Assembly: GCF_016802725.1 (NCBI RefSeq)
Contig: NC_052665.1
Span: 7,812,001 to 7,876,000, forward strand
Length of the DNA: 64,000 nt
Source of the DNA: Solenopsis invicta
Lineage: Eukaryota; Arthropoda; Insecta; Hymenoptera; Formicidae
Direction of reading: 5' to 3'
Shown here: piece after piece, positions 13,801-24,181 of the stretch
Position numbering within the stretch: position 1 is the stretch's first letter
Layout of the letters: every line of letters starts with the position of its first letter
Notes under the pieces: model-generated
The model's database searches: none
What the model saw: the letters and a program-made list of their open reading frames with translations, nothing else
What the model was told of the DNA's origin: nothing
Position numbers and translations under genes: made by a program

Positions 13801-14700
13801 CGTCGACGCTACATCTGACTAAAGGCTTTATTTACTTTTTGCAGGAGAGTTTAGCGAGACAAGGAGAGAGTAGTCCCTTCGACTCGCGAGCGCATACGTC
13901 TACACTTGTATGCACTCGCGAGTATACTCGCGCCCGCAAATTTGCGGACAGATGTGGTTGTAGATTGCTGTTTGCCATGAAGAGGCATCCGTCGGCAAAA
14001 GTGCGAGTAAACACAACGTAATATCTTTCGGCATACAACGAAGTTAGGTGCAACACTGATATACGTATATTATACACATGCATTTATATAACTTTACGAA
14101 AGTTTGCGTAAGCGGTACATTCCTATTACTGATCCTAATTTATTTTGATAAGTAAATTATGCTAACGAAGATCTTACATGTTTAATTACTAATGTTACTC
14201 AAAAACTGCTCAGTAGACTTGAGATATGGATAATTAGAGAAATACGAAAATTATTACATTTTTCATAAAGCATAAAATTAACAACGCAACAAAATGAAAA
14301 GGCAGTGACTTTAGCATTAATATTAAACAGAGTTGTGTCTAGTACAGTTTTACGCTATTTAATATTTTAATGAACTTTCTAAATATGTTATTTAAATATT
14401 TCTTCGTATTCATATTTACATGTATTTAGATAAATGCATAAATATCAAATATTAATTTAATCTATTAATACTTGACTCGGAAAGATTCGCCTGAGATATT
14501 TCGAGTACCGAAATACTTATTTTATCAAAAGTATTTCTAGAAATTCGTCAGGAATTATAAAAATTTCAAAAGCCGCTATTTTCGCTCGAGTGACACATAA
14601 ATGAAATATTAACGTATTAATTCGTCATTTGCATCGAAAAATTGTTTGGTACGATGATACATATTAGCGATTCGTAAAACTATTTTAGATTTAGAGATAT
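7850..14700. other. Intergenic DNA with GC-rich patches
   Basis: AT-rich stretches alternate with CpG-rich islands at about 8750-9700, 10700-12400 and 13400-14000. The 8750-9100 island looks like promoter or 5' UTR sequence, but no downstream coding exon could be tied to it. Simple repeats occur: an AG-rich tract at 11790-11835, CTACTA-type triplets at 13696-13766, and an AT palindrome at 12848-12937. No ORF is convincing. Confidence 0.5.
12848..12937. repeat. AT-rich near-perfect palindrome
   Basis: The sequence atgcaaatatcaattaatat is mirrored by atattaattgatatttgtat around a centre built from aatatt units, so the strand can fold on itself for about 40 bp. The composition is almost purely A and T. 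It could be a MITE core or a cruciform-prone simple repeat. Confidence 0.6.
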
Positions 14701-14905
14701 TTAGAGTTGAAATATAGTAGTTGAATATTTTTCGTCTCTTGCTTGCAAACTATCGCCCTCGAACTCGGGTCTTTGCAGACGCAACGAGATCGATCGAGCG
14801 GGTCGTACCGAAAATCGCGGGCTGCCAACTCGACCCACTCGAATCCGATACAAAGTAGATTATGCAAATGCTCATCGAACGGGGTCGATGACGGAGAAAC
14901 CGGCT

Positions 14906-14941
14906 GGCAGGCAGGCAGGCAAGCAGGCAGACAAGCAGGCT
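14906..14941 (+). repeat. GGCA/CAGG tetranucleotide microsatellite
   Basis: Imperfect tandem CAGG units with variants (CAAG, CAGA) create Gln-Ala-Gly-Arg-like repeats in one frame and Cys-Leu-rich frames on the other strand. The ORFs over it are artefacts of the repeat. Confidence 0.75.
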
Positions 14942-15380
14942 CGGGGTGGGATAGCGGAAAGAAATACAGAACGGGATGGACCGAATGGCGAACGGGAGAA
15001 AAGATAAACGTGACGATCGAAAGAGACTGATAGATAGGAAAGGAAAGTCAAGAAGAAATTGCATCTGGCAGAGGGAGCGGATCAGTCACGACGGATCGAA
15101 CGGCACTGTTCTTAAAAAATAGATAAGTCGAACGAACAACTTTTCGTGTTTTATGAAATAGGCGTCGCATCTCTCCCCGTCTGGCATTTAGAATGCCGGT
15201 AAGTGACCGCTGAATGATTGATTGCCGAATCTATACTTTTATTATCATATAATCATAAAATATTGTTACGTTATAATTTCGTATAACGTTGCGAAAAATA
15301 ATATTTACTAGCATAGTAGCGTAGCTGTATTAAACAGGTCACAAAAGTGAAATTAAATTTTATACAGATGTAGCTTTATA

Positions 15381-15404
15381 ATAATAATAATAATAATAAT
15401 AATG
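15381..15404 (+). repeat. (AAT)n microsatellite
   Basis: Eight tandem ATA/AAT triplets lie in AT-rich intergenic DNA. Confidence 0.85.
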
Positions 15405-16703
15405 TAATCTGTTGTATAATTACTAATTAAAATAATTGCTTACTCTGACATTAATAGCCATTTATACGAACTCATTTCAACATTCGGCGATATTCCTCAA
15501 TTGGATATTCAGCGGTGACACCTGCGATGTTAACGCCATGGGCAATTAATGCCGCGCGTAATTACCGGGTGCGATATTAACAGCAAAGCTTTCAGGAGTC
15601 GCTATAATTATGGACATGCCACGTCTTAGCCGCCGCTGTCATCTGCGGACACCTCGTCCGGCTTTATTCACCAGCGTTTCATTTAAACTACCCTCGACGA
15701 CGATGGCGAAGCGACGGTGACGCCGGTGGCGGCGGCTCTTCGTCGGGAACAAATTTGCTCCCGTATATTGCTGTACTTATCTGCTCTCGTACCCGGACGG
15801 GCCCGGTAATCCCGGATAATAGCCTGCGAGTGTACAACGAGCGCGCTCGCGCTTATAAGAAACACCTGGATAAAAGTCCCGCCTGCTTTCCTTTTGCTCT
15901 TTCTCTCTATCTATCTATCTATCTCTCTTTCCCTCTTTCATCCCTTCTCTCTTTCTCTTTCTTCACGGTGTTCGCTGTGCGGAAATTCTTGTTCGCCTGT
16001 ACTTGGACGTGGTATCGGTGAAGTTCGATTGCGCAATTGAAGCTTTTTACGGCTTTACGTGTCGCGATTCTCTACAGCGTCTAATTGCGGACAACGTATT
16101 GGCGTGACGCCGCCCTTTTGCTGTACCTTACATAGAGCACGCTCCGTCTGATAGGATTCTTTGATCAATTTGAAGTCAATTTTTAATCAGCGACCATTTA
16201 ATTGAACTCCCTATCCTTGATTTAAAAAAAAGCTTTCTAATTAAAGTACGCATTTAAATTCCATTGATGTAAAGTCTATTTTATGTTGAATGAAGAATTG
16301 AAGTCTCTTTGTTGCTTCTGTTCTAATCTTATTCTAATAATTCTCTAACTAATATAAATTATTCATTTTAGATATTATTAACACAATGGTCTAATAATTT
16401 CAACTTGTTATTAAATATTTACTATCTATGATTTTATTACCTAACATGAATAGTTTATATAAATTAGATAATTATTAGAACAAGATATAAGAAGCGTCAT
16501 TTCTCGGTCGAGGCGAATCTTGAGAGATGTTCTCGATAATATTTTCATATCAATCATTAAATAGATTTTTCTGTTTTACATGCTACGTACCAATATATGA
16601 TGACTTAAAACGCAGTCGTAAATTAAAGCTAGAAATAATATTTCAAATTTGGTAATCAAATAATAAGCGTCTTAAAAAAATTATAAAGAACATTGCGAAA
16701 ATA

Positions 16704-16776
16704 GCACCCCAAGATTCGAATCTGGGACTTTTTCATATTGTGATGAGTGTCGTACCAATTCAATTACCGTGGCACA
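16704..16776 (-). repeat. Degenerate tRNA-like sequence (tRNA-derived SINE head or tRNA pseudogene)
   Basis: Read on the minus strand this segment has an A-box-like block (taattgaattggta) followed about 40 nt later by a B-box/T-loop block (agattcgaatct) in the usual order. The putative acceptor stems do not pair well, so a functional tRNA is unlikely. It sits about 60 bp from a fold-back repeat (16839-17208). Confidence 0.4.
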
Positions 16777-16838
16777 TGGAGAATTTATTACAGTAATTAA
16801 TCAATATTGAAATTTGAGAAAGCGTCTTTTCAGGCAAC

Positions 16839-17208
16839 AGCTATTTTAAACGTTTTTTTGGTCACGTGTTTTTGAAAGTTTAATGGAATAATATAGATAA
16901 AATGTAAGATCTTTTAGGGGAAATATATGTTGTACACAACAATAATAAATTGAATAGATTGTATAAATAACTCAAGAAATAAAAGGATAATATATACAAA
17001 TATTTAATTTATTTAAATTTTATAGATTTTATAGAAAACGTGCTTGGATTTAAAAAACATTTTTATTTAACGAAACCATTTTATATTTTTTTTATCGATT
17101 GGTTTTTTTATATTTTAATATTTTTTTTATCATATACCTCCCCTAAAAGGTCTTACATTTTATCTTTATTATTCTATTAAACATTCAAAAAACGCCTAAA
17201 ATAGCTGC
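16839..17208. repeat. Fold-back element with ~85 nt inverted termini (MITE-like)
   Basis: The left terminus at about 16839-16929 (agctattttaaacg ... cttttaggggaaatatatg) is matched in inverted orientation by 17131-17208. Shared blocks include gataaaatgtaaga, cttttagggg and agctatttta. The ~200 bp interior is AT-rich with no ORF. This is the form expected of a miniature inverted-repeat transposable element. Confidence 0.65.
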
Positions 17209-17399
17209 TTCATAATAATCTTATAACAAGAAATACAAAAATTTAAGCTCACTTTGAACAGTTCAGGTGTCAAGATATTTTTCCTGTAATTAATTAAAAC
17301 CGAAATAAATTTGTGTGTGTATGTATGTGTGTATCTATAGATTTTTATAAAAAGCCAATTTATGTGATTGACGTCCGGCAAATATGCATGCATAAAAGA

Positions 17400-19990
17400 G
17401 TTTCATCAAGTTTGTTTTTCGATAGCTTGTGGCACTTAGAGAAGGGAGATGACGTGTGACATCTTTGTCTACTTCTCGTCCGCCATGGTAGGCGAAACAC
17501 CTTGAAACTTTTTACCGCGGACTTGGCATTTTCGCCCGCTAGCAGCGATGTCGGGGAGGAGTCCTCGTGACGCAATAACGAAGCACTTCCGCTTATCCCG
17601 GGGCGCGCTTAAAGAGAAAGGGTTCTCGACGTCTTGGGGTAGGCGATGGCTGGCTCTTACACCGCGACGGAGCCGCGTGAAATTTTAATTTCCAATCTGC
17701 TAAAATTGTTTTCGCGAAAATGGCACGACAGGGGGCACGACAGCCCGCTCAGAATTCCGCTTCCTTCCAGACACACGAGCGAGCAAACACATCGATCGCC
17801 GCGCAAAGCCGGCTGCTCTTGGCGGTATAAGAAGAGTCTTCGCAGTAAACTCGTTTTCCTCGCGTTTCACCGGCCGCGCGCGAGTTGGAAGCGCCCTGAA
17901 AAATTTACAGAACGCCCGCTCCCGCGAGCCGAGCCGGGCCAAGACGCTCAAAGACCGCGGGAATTTACTGCGTTCTCTCCCCTCGTCTCCCATGGCTATA
18001 AGGGCGACAGCTACTTTCCTACGTCGTGCACCTGCCGCACAGCGAGAGGGACTCGTGCGCGGAATTCCGCGACTGCGCGATCCGAAGAACGTCGATTCGA
18101 AAGGACGCTCTGTGGAATAGGATTTGGCAAATCTTAGATATCGTAGATAAGCAGCATTTCCCCATTTTGTTTATCGCATATTATCTTATTAACAAAATTT
18201 GCGTTAACGATTGTCGAGGAACAGAAAAGAAAAGACATCTTTTTTGCAAAATATTAATATCTTGGCGTAGTACGTAATACTTGCGGCTTATTGACGGCTT
18301 ATAGAGAGCGACTCCTTTGAGATCGTATAAAAAGCATATTAGAGCAGTGCATGTAGGAAAGCTCTGAGTGAATAAGGAAGCTTCAGAAGGCACTGAGAGA
18401 CAAATTACGTGTGCATCTTTGAAACATCAGAACCTGATGTTTCTACCTCACATCTAGTAAAATTGGCGAAAAATTAGATTTTACAGGGCGAAAGGGCACA
18501 CGTGGGGCCCGAGGAATTTATGAAAACTGGGGCGAGAAATATTTTACAGGCCTTGCGAGGAACAATTCAAAATTTTGCGTCCTCTTCCTCTCTCACTCTC
18601 TACAACAGTTTACCCCAGACAATTCCACCGCGCTACCGTAGAGACACGCGGGTGTAAGGTACTCTCGGCTTTTACATCGGAGAAGCGATTATCGCAATTA
18701 GCGGATTAAAGTACTTCGTGAATTGAATTTTTCGCTTCGTCGACAAACTGCGACGCTTTCGCTTCTTGCGCGTCCGCGCGCGTCCTTCAGGGCAGACGAG
18801 GGAGACGTCGTCGTCGTCGTCGTCGTGACGCTCATAGTCACGCGCGATTGTCGGGGCTGCAATTTGTCGTACGCAGCTCCTAATTTGATATTGTGTTTCC
18901 GCACCGAGAGAAAATAAGGAAATAGACGCGAGTGGAAATAGCGCGCTCGATCCCAGAAACGAGTTGCGTGCTTATTAGATTGAAACTGCGAAGCCGTGCG
19001 CGTCGCCCGACGCAACTTCTCGGAGGAGCGCGCCGGGTCTTCCAACATGAAAAGGGTTAACTGCATCGTCGGGTCCTCGCAGCGCGACTTGGCGGAGTTT
19101 CCTTCGCCTTCGCTTTCCCGGGCGTGGGAAGCCCTCCCGAATCCGTGGCAACTTAAACGACCAGGCTAGCTCGCGGTGCGAAATAAAATCGCGCGGTAAA
19201 AGTTCCCATTTTGCGAATCGAGACTTCTCTACACTTCGTGCCAGGAAGTTCTATATATTTCCGTATTATTTCGTCGGGCTCGATACCGTACGTATTTTTC
19301 TTCGCTTTCCAGTGAAATGGGTGTTTTACTGTACATTTTATTATTGAAATTGTTTACCGACGCCGCTCTCTCGCTTGCGACCTGCGAGAGGGCCGCAACT
19401 GAGACGAGCTGCATCGGTCGACGATGAGCATCGATGATGCTGAAGAATTAATCGAATTACCGCATTAATCGAATCACAGCATTACGTTCTTGCGCCGTAA
19501 CTGTGTAACTTCGTCGGGCCAAGAGAACGTTGTTCATTAACGTACGTACTCTCGGTGCGATCCAGTCCGTAACGTAATTACCTCACATCGAGGACACCAA
19601 CGGGGAAGACGCAGCAATAAACATCTAGCGAGATAAAAGGATAAGAATAAAAGAAACGGGGCGAAGATAAATTCTCGCGATAAAAGCACAAGCGAACTCG
19701 GCACGCCAAGTTTTAATGACGTTCCCGAGTAATATAAAATACTTTTATACTCATTATCAAGAGAGAGAAAGCAATATAGAAAACGTGAATTATCGAAGCG
19801 AGGGAACTTTCCTTGTCCCGGAAACTTTGATCGAACACGCGGACGAAAGATAAGTTTTCGGAAATGAGAATTGCGTGCCGCACATCTGAATCTTGCCTCA
19901 ACTGATCTCCCGACAAACTAAACGCGTCAAAACTCTAGCTATAGAGACACACAACGAAACATACATTGAAACGAGAGTGAAAAGAAACAA
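17400..19990. other. GC-rich region without recognisable exons
   Basis: CpG-rich DNA with long overlapping open frames on both strands (for example 17646-18137 plus, 17700-17993 minus). None has recognisable domains or a consistent splice structure. A run of GTC triplets at 18806-18826 inflates some frames. It lies downstream of the minus-strand gene at 20-24 kb and could include its 3' exons or regulatory DNA, but I could not define any. Confidence 0.4.
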
Positions 19991-20033
19991 TAATGTTAAA
20001 TTATATTATTATAACTTCGTCACGAAGACTCAC

Positions 20034-20422
20034 CTTTATCTGCACCTCATCTTTATCAGGACCCAGAGATCGATCAGGTCTCGGCACCGACAGACTCCTA
20101 TACTCCTCGATAGTGTATGGACGATACATCGGTTTCTTCAGCTTGCTGTCCGACACGCTACGTTCTCGCTGCGCTCCCGGGGAGTCAGCATTCGGAGATA
20201 TTCCTTTGCGCAATATCTCGCAGGATCGTCCAATACTCGTCACACGAGCAGCGTGATCTTCGACAAAGCGACGATAGAAGCTGAGCTCACTGCTGTCGTC
20301 CCTCGAGGTGCCCGGAAGAGACGAGCGACCCTCATCCAGACTGAGCTCTTCGAGCTGACTGTCGCCACAAATCGACAGGGTGGAACCCTCCGGGGACTGG
20401 ATAGGCGGGTATTTCGGATTGT
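20034..20422 (-). CDS. Internal exon of an unidentified gene
   Basis: The minus-strand exon is bounded by a good acceptor (cttgttttcag at 20423-20433) and a consensus donor (gtgagt at 20028-20033). It is 389 nt, entered in phase 1 and left at a codon boundary. The peptide is Ser/Glu/Asp-rich and hydrophilic (for example DNPKYPPIQSPEGSTLSI, then EELSLDE). It ends with a basic, tyrosine-containing motif RPYTIEEYRSL and the stretch RSLGPDK, which looks like a short conserved cytoskeletal-type motif. I do not recognise the gene. Reading-frame length, splice sites and composition make a real exon likely. No following exon downstream (below 20034) was identified. Confidence 0.65.
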
Positions 20423-23400
20423 CTGAAAACAAGAAAAAAAGAGAGAGAGAGAACGTGCTTGTGGCGACTCTAATTTCCGTCGCAAAATTAGTTCTGGCGA
20501 CCGTGACGGCACAATTGTCGCTCGTCATCGCGCGGAAACGACCGCACGCACCAGTTGCCTTAATTAGTTTAACCGTGGACTATCACGTATCGGGTAAAAT
20601 CAAGGGAACGAATTCCGCGCGGAAAGGAAAAGTGACGTGAAAAGTGGCAGACAGCGACGTGAAAAATGACGCTGTCGACTCCTTGAGGCAGCGGCGGTTC
20701 TTCGTTGAAGAGAATGGCGCTTGAAAAGTTCGCACGTCGCCCTTCTATAGGGCGACAGGATTTTTAGAAGCAAGGGAGCGAGATACCATCATATTTTTTA
20801 GCTATTATGTGAGGAAAATTCTCTCTCTTTAATAAATTAAATATATTGAATTAGCAAGTGAGCAAAATAATCGTGAATACGTGACTATTAAATTATTTCA
20901 ATCCTGCGGCTAAAAAAATATATCTTTTGCTCCAATTTATTTTATTTCATTTAAGCAAGAGTTAAAAATAAAAGTAAGTTAAATTAGTTTCACGAATTAA
21001 TTTCATTTTCTATTCTCTGAATGTTGCACTTTTCACAATAATTAAATTTATTGTTTAACTAATGAGGTCAGAAAAAAAAAATATATATTTTTTTTTATTA
21101 TGGACCTCGTCATCCGTTTCCGGCCGTAAAATTAGTTTACCTTTACAATTAGGGAGACAGACCTGCGCATCGCAGAAAAAAAAACATGCGAGCGACTAGA
21201 GCATTTCCGGCGAAAGTTTCAGATATTTTACAGGGAGCGGACGCGCTTAATCCCCTTTCGCAAAAATATAACTTTTTTCATCGTGCAACTTTACTGCGCC
21301 GTAATATGTAGAAACTGTGGCAGCCTGCATCGCTCCGCGGTAAAATCTACCCTCGCGGCGGGCACATCCCGCAAAATAAAATTCCATGCCTTACAATAAC
21401 GTGTTTGAATAAAGCTCAAACGTATGATTTAATATTCTCGACTCCTGTCGTGTCGGACACGATGTATGACGGTATATTAGCGAGAAGTCGAGATTCATGC
21501 GCAAAGAAAAATTTTCTGACAAATTTACGTGAGACCCCTCTCCCCTCATGAATTACGTAAAAAAAATTTCTTTTTAAAAGGTAAAAAATGAGAGAGAGAG
21601 AGAGAGAGGCAGAAAAAAGAAACCGCACATTCACATTTATAATTCAATGTCAATAGTTCCTCTGAGCGGGAAATTAATTCAATTAAAAAGCTTACTTCAA
21701 TTTAAAAGTTGAGAGAGCAGAAACAGACCATTTTTTTGCGCTGTATTTGAAATGATAATTTTAACTTTTGTATTCATGAAAATTGGACTCTTAAATTGGT
21801 ACATTTGTCGCGATCCTCTTTCCCCACGTCGGATCAAAAAACGGGAAGGCGTTGTACGTAACACGTAGCCTAGAATTTCGTTCTGGCCTCTCGCTTTCGT
21901 AATTTCAAAATCTCGCTGTTTTAGGGAAAGGGAAACGACAACGTCAAGCTATCCGGCGAGATTCGTCCGCCGGATTGGGAATCTCATTGTCCCTTTCGCC
22001 CAATCTCTCTCGCGCGCGACGCAGAGAACGCACCTCGCTTCTAATCACGAAAGAAAGTAAACGTCCTCGGGAGGGAAGATTGCATCGCATCGCATCGCCT
22101 CGCCTCGCCTCGCCTCGCCTCGCCTCGCCTCGCCTCGCCTCGTCCTTTTTATCGGGATGCGACGGAGTGAGCGAGCGCGGAAGGGGTGGCAGCGAAACGC
22201 GCGCGCGTTTCGGCATTGTTCCGCGTATGTTCCGAAGGAGGGATCTGATCTCGTTAGAAACTAACTGAATCTGCGACGGTAAAGCTCCGAGTACGAGGTT
22301 GTCCTGGCCGGTCCCCGCGTCCACGGTATGAGAACGTTGCCGAGTTTTTTGTCGGCTCTCATGCCGCCCCCGCTGTCGCGCAGACTGCATTTTGACGAAG
22401 AATTTCGCGCCCCCGGGGAACGTCGCTCCATCTCCGCCGCCGTCGTCGTCGTTGTTCTCGACGTACGACGACAACGACGACGACGACAACGTCGACTTCT
22501 CGCGTCGCCTTCTCCTGCACGCCGCTCCCCGACGTCGTTCCTCTTTCTTATGCAAAGCCACGGTTCTTCCCGGGTCGCGCGGCATTCCTGTTGTCGTCGG
22601 GCGAATCCTCTTCCGCTCGTAATTATCGAATTCCTGCCGTCGGTGCACCTGTCCTCACGTACGGTGCAGTTGGCCCCCGCCGTATTGTCTAAAAGATTGT
22701 CGCCGGAATGCGTGATTAGAATGCGCTCTTTCTCAAGGATCGAGGGAGGGTCCGTATTATTCGCGTAAAAACTAAATAAGCCCGCGTATCGTCGCGAAAA
22801 CAGATGCCTTCCCCGACGACATTTTACTATTGACGTAACGCAATTTGTACCCGTGTCATTTCTCCATTCATTAGCATCCGCGTTTGCGTGCATCGCACCG
22901 GAATTCTGTTAGCTCGCGTGCGACGGTAGCGCGCGTGTAACGTGTCCTCTCTTCTCCTAATGAGTCGTCGATTCTCGTCAACGTTCTCTATCGTTCTCTA
23001 CCCAGCATATTTTCGCCCGGAACATAATAAAATTCTCTTATTCTCTCACCCTTCTTCCCCCTCCCCTCTTTCACCCACTAGAATCAATAGCGGATTTCCT
23101 TGCTATTCACGTTACCGTTCGCGCTACTTCATCTCACCTCCCTTTTCTCTCTCTCTCTCTAACTTTGTTCGTCGCTTTAATTATCTCGCAGAGTTTTACA
23201 TTACTGCAAACGACGACCACGGGGAGAATCGGCCACAGATATTACGTTTTATATTATATAATTGGTACTGTCGTTAACGAGGCGATCGATCGCCTTCGGT
23301 TCCGCGCGAGCTTCCACGCGAGCTCTCAGGGCTGCCGTCGAACTTTCGATCGACTTCCCGACCGCCGCCGCCGCCACGTCGACGGTGCTCTGTGCGCCGA

Positions 23401-23958
23401 TCATTAATTAATTAGCGCGCGTTATCCGCCCGCCCACCCATCCGTCGGCCGAAAGCCGCGACTTCCCGGATTACGGCGAATCGAATCGTATTACACGGAT
23501 CGCCTCTCGTTGCCGATGTCTTTTTATTGTTTATGCGTATATGTGCGCTGCCGCGCGCGCAATTATCCCACGTTAACGAGGGGAAACAAGAGCCGTTTCC
23601 AATGCAGTTTGATAATATAGGATTTTATTCCCAGAGCATTACCTACGGGGAAATCTTGAAGTGGTATTTATTTTAATCAAATCTCACATCATTTTCGAAT
23701 ATAATGCGAATATTGTGGATCTTGAGCTTTTTAATGTTATTCTTTAATTTGCAGTTTTCTTTTAATTTGACGTGAGACCGAAATAATTAATAAAATTATT
23801 TCATCTAGTTTGTTCTGCCAAGATTATTGCTCTCTCCAAAAGGGTAAAATTTTATCGAAGGTATATTAAATATATAACCTTATTACGTTACGACTGCTAT
23901 TAAATCTCTTTGCTTCGAATTAGATTCGCTAAAATTGAATTTATATCGTTTTTGATAC
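20423..23958 (-). other. Putative large intron, GC-rich
   Basis: This stretch lies between two compatible minus-strand exons. It contains a CTCGC pentamer array (22086-22142), GAC/GTC triplet runs at about 22440-22495 and very GC-rich DNA in which two minus frames (21944-22648 and 22261-22893) stay open for over 200 codons. Their Arg-rich, repeat-derived products look like non-coding frame artefacts, although a missed exon cannot be excluded. Confidence 0.35.
22086..22142 (+). repeat. (CTCGC)n pentanucleotide array
   Basis: About eleven tandem pentamers, first CATCGC variants and then uniform CTCGC units, lie in a GC-rich region. Three non-stop frames on each strand read through it and give Ala-Ser-Pro-Arg-Leu or Arg-Gly-Glu-Ala-Arg repeats. 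Confidence 0.9.
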
Positions 23959-24181
23959 CTTTAATCTGGGATGATGTTGCTAATACGGAAATTATTTGAG
24001 ACGACGCATTCTTGACGGTTCTGTTGTCGGATTTGATCGTTTCCAGGTTATCGACGTTATCACTATTAACTGAAGCACGTTTTTTCAAGAAATCATCCTC
24101 AACGCTCTCCAGAGAGTCCAAAGAATATTCCGACATCGCTGCGAAATCTTCATCTGGTGCAGAAGTTAATAAACACGCCAT
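23959..24181 (-). CDS. Probable upstream exon of the same unidentified gene
   Basis: The minus-strand frame from the ATG at 24181 encodes an acidic, Ser-rich peptide (MACLLTSAPDEDFAAMSEYS, then SLDSLESVEDDFLKKRAS). A donor AAAG|GTATCA at 23959/23958 leaves phase 1, exactly what the exon at 20422-20034 needs, giving the junction SSQIK-DNPKYPP. The intron would be about 3.5 kb. Without splicing the frame runs on to a stop at 23900 (93 aa). An in-frame stop lies a few codons upstream of the ATG. The join is inferred from phase and composition only. Confidence 0.45.

Noticed and set aside
14743..15064. ORFs of about 100 codons on both strands
   Set aside because: They span a CAGG-type microsatellite and have repeat-derived composition.
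17360..17575. 71-codon minus-strand ORF
   Set aside because: The frame begins at a TTG with no ATG at its start, and no acceptor site was found upstream to make it an exon.
17646..18137. 163-codon plus-strand ORF in GC-rich DNA
   Set aside because: Another long frame overlaps on the minus strand, the composition is Arg/Ser/Pro-rich with no domain, and there is no splice or promoter context.
18395..18450. 10 bp perfect hairpin (gaaacatcag/ctgatgtttc)
   Set aside because: Short stem with a 3 nt loop in eukaryotic intergenic DNA, so a bacterial-type terminator reading does not apply and it is too small for a miRNA.
21944..22893. Two overlapping minus-strand ORFs over 200 codons
   Set aside because: They occupy different frames of the same DNA, and much of their sequence comes from the CTCGC array and GAC/GTC triplet runs. 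Neither resembles a protein family.
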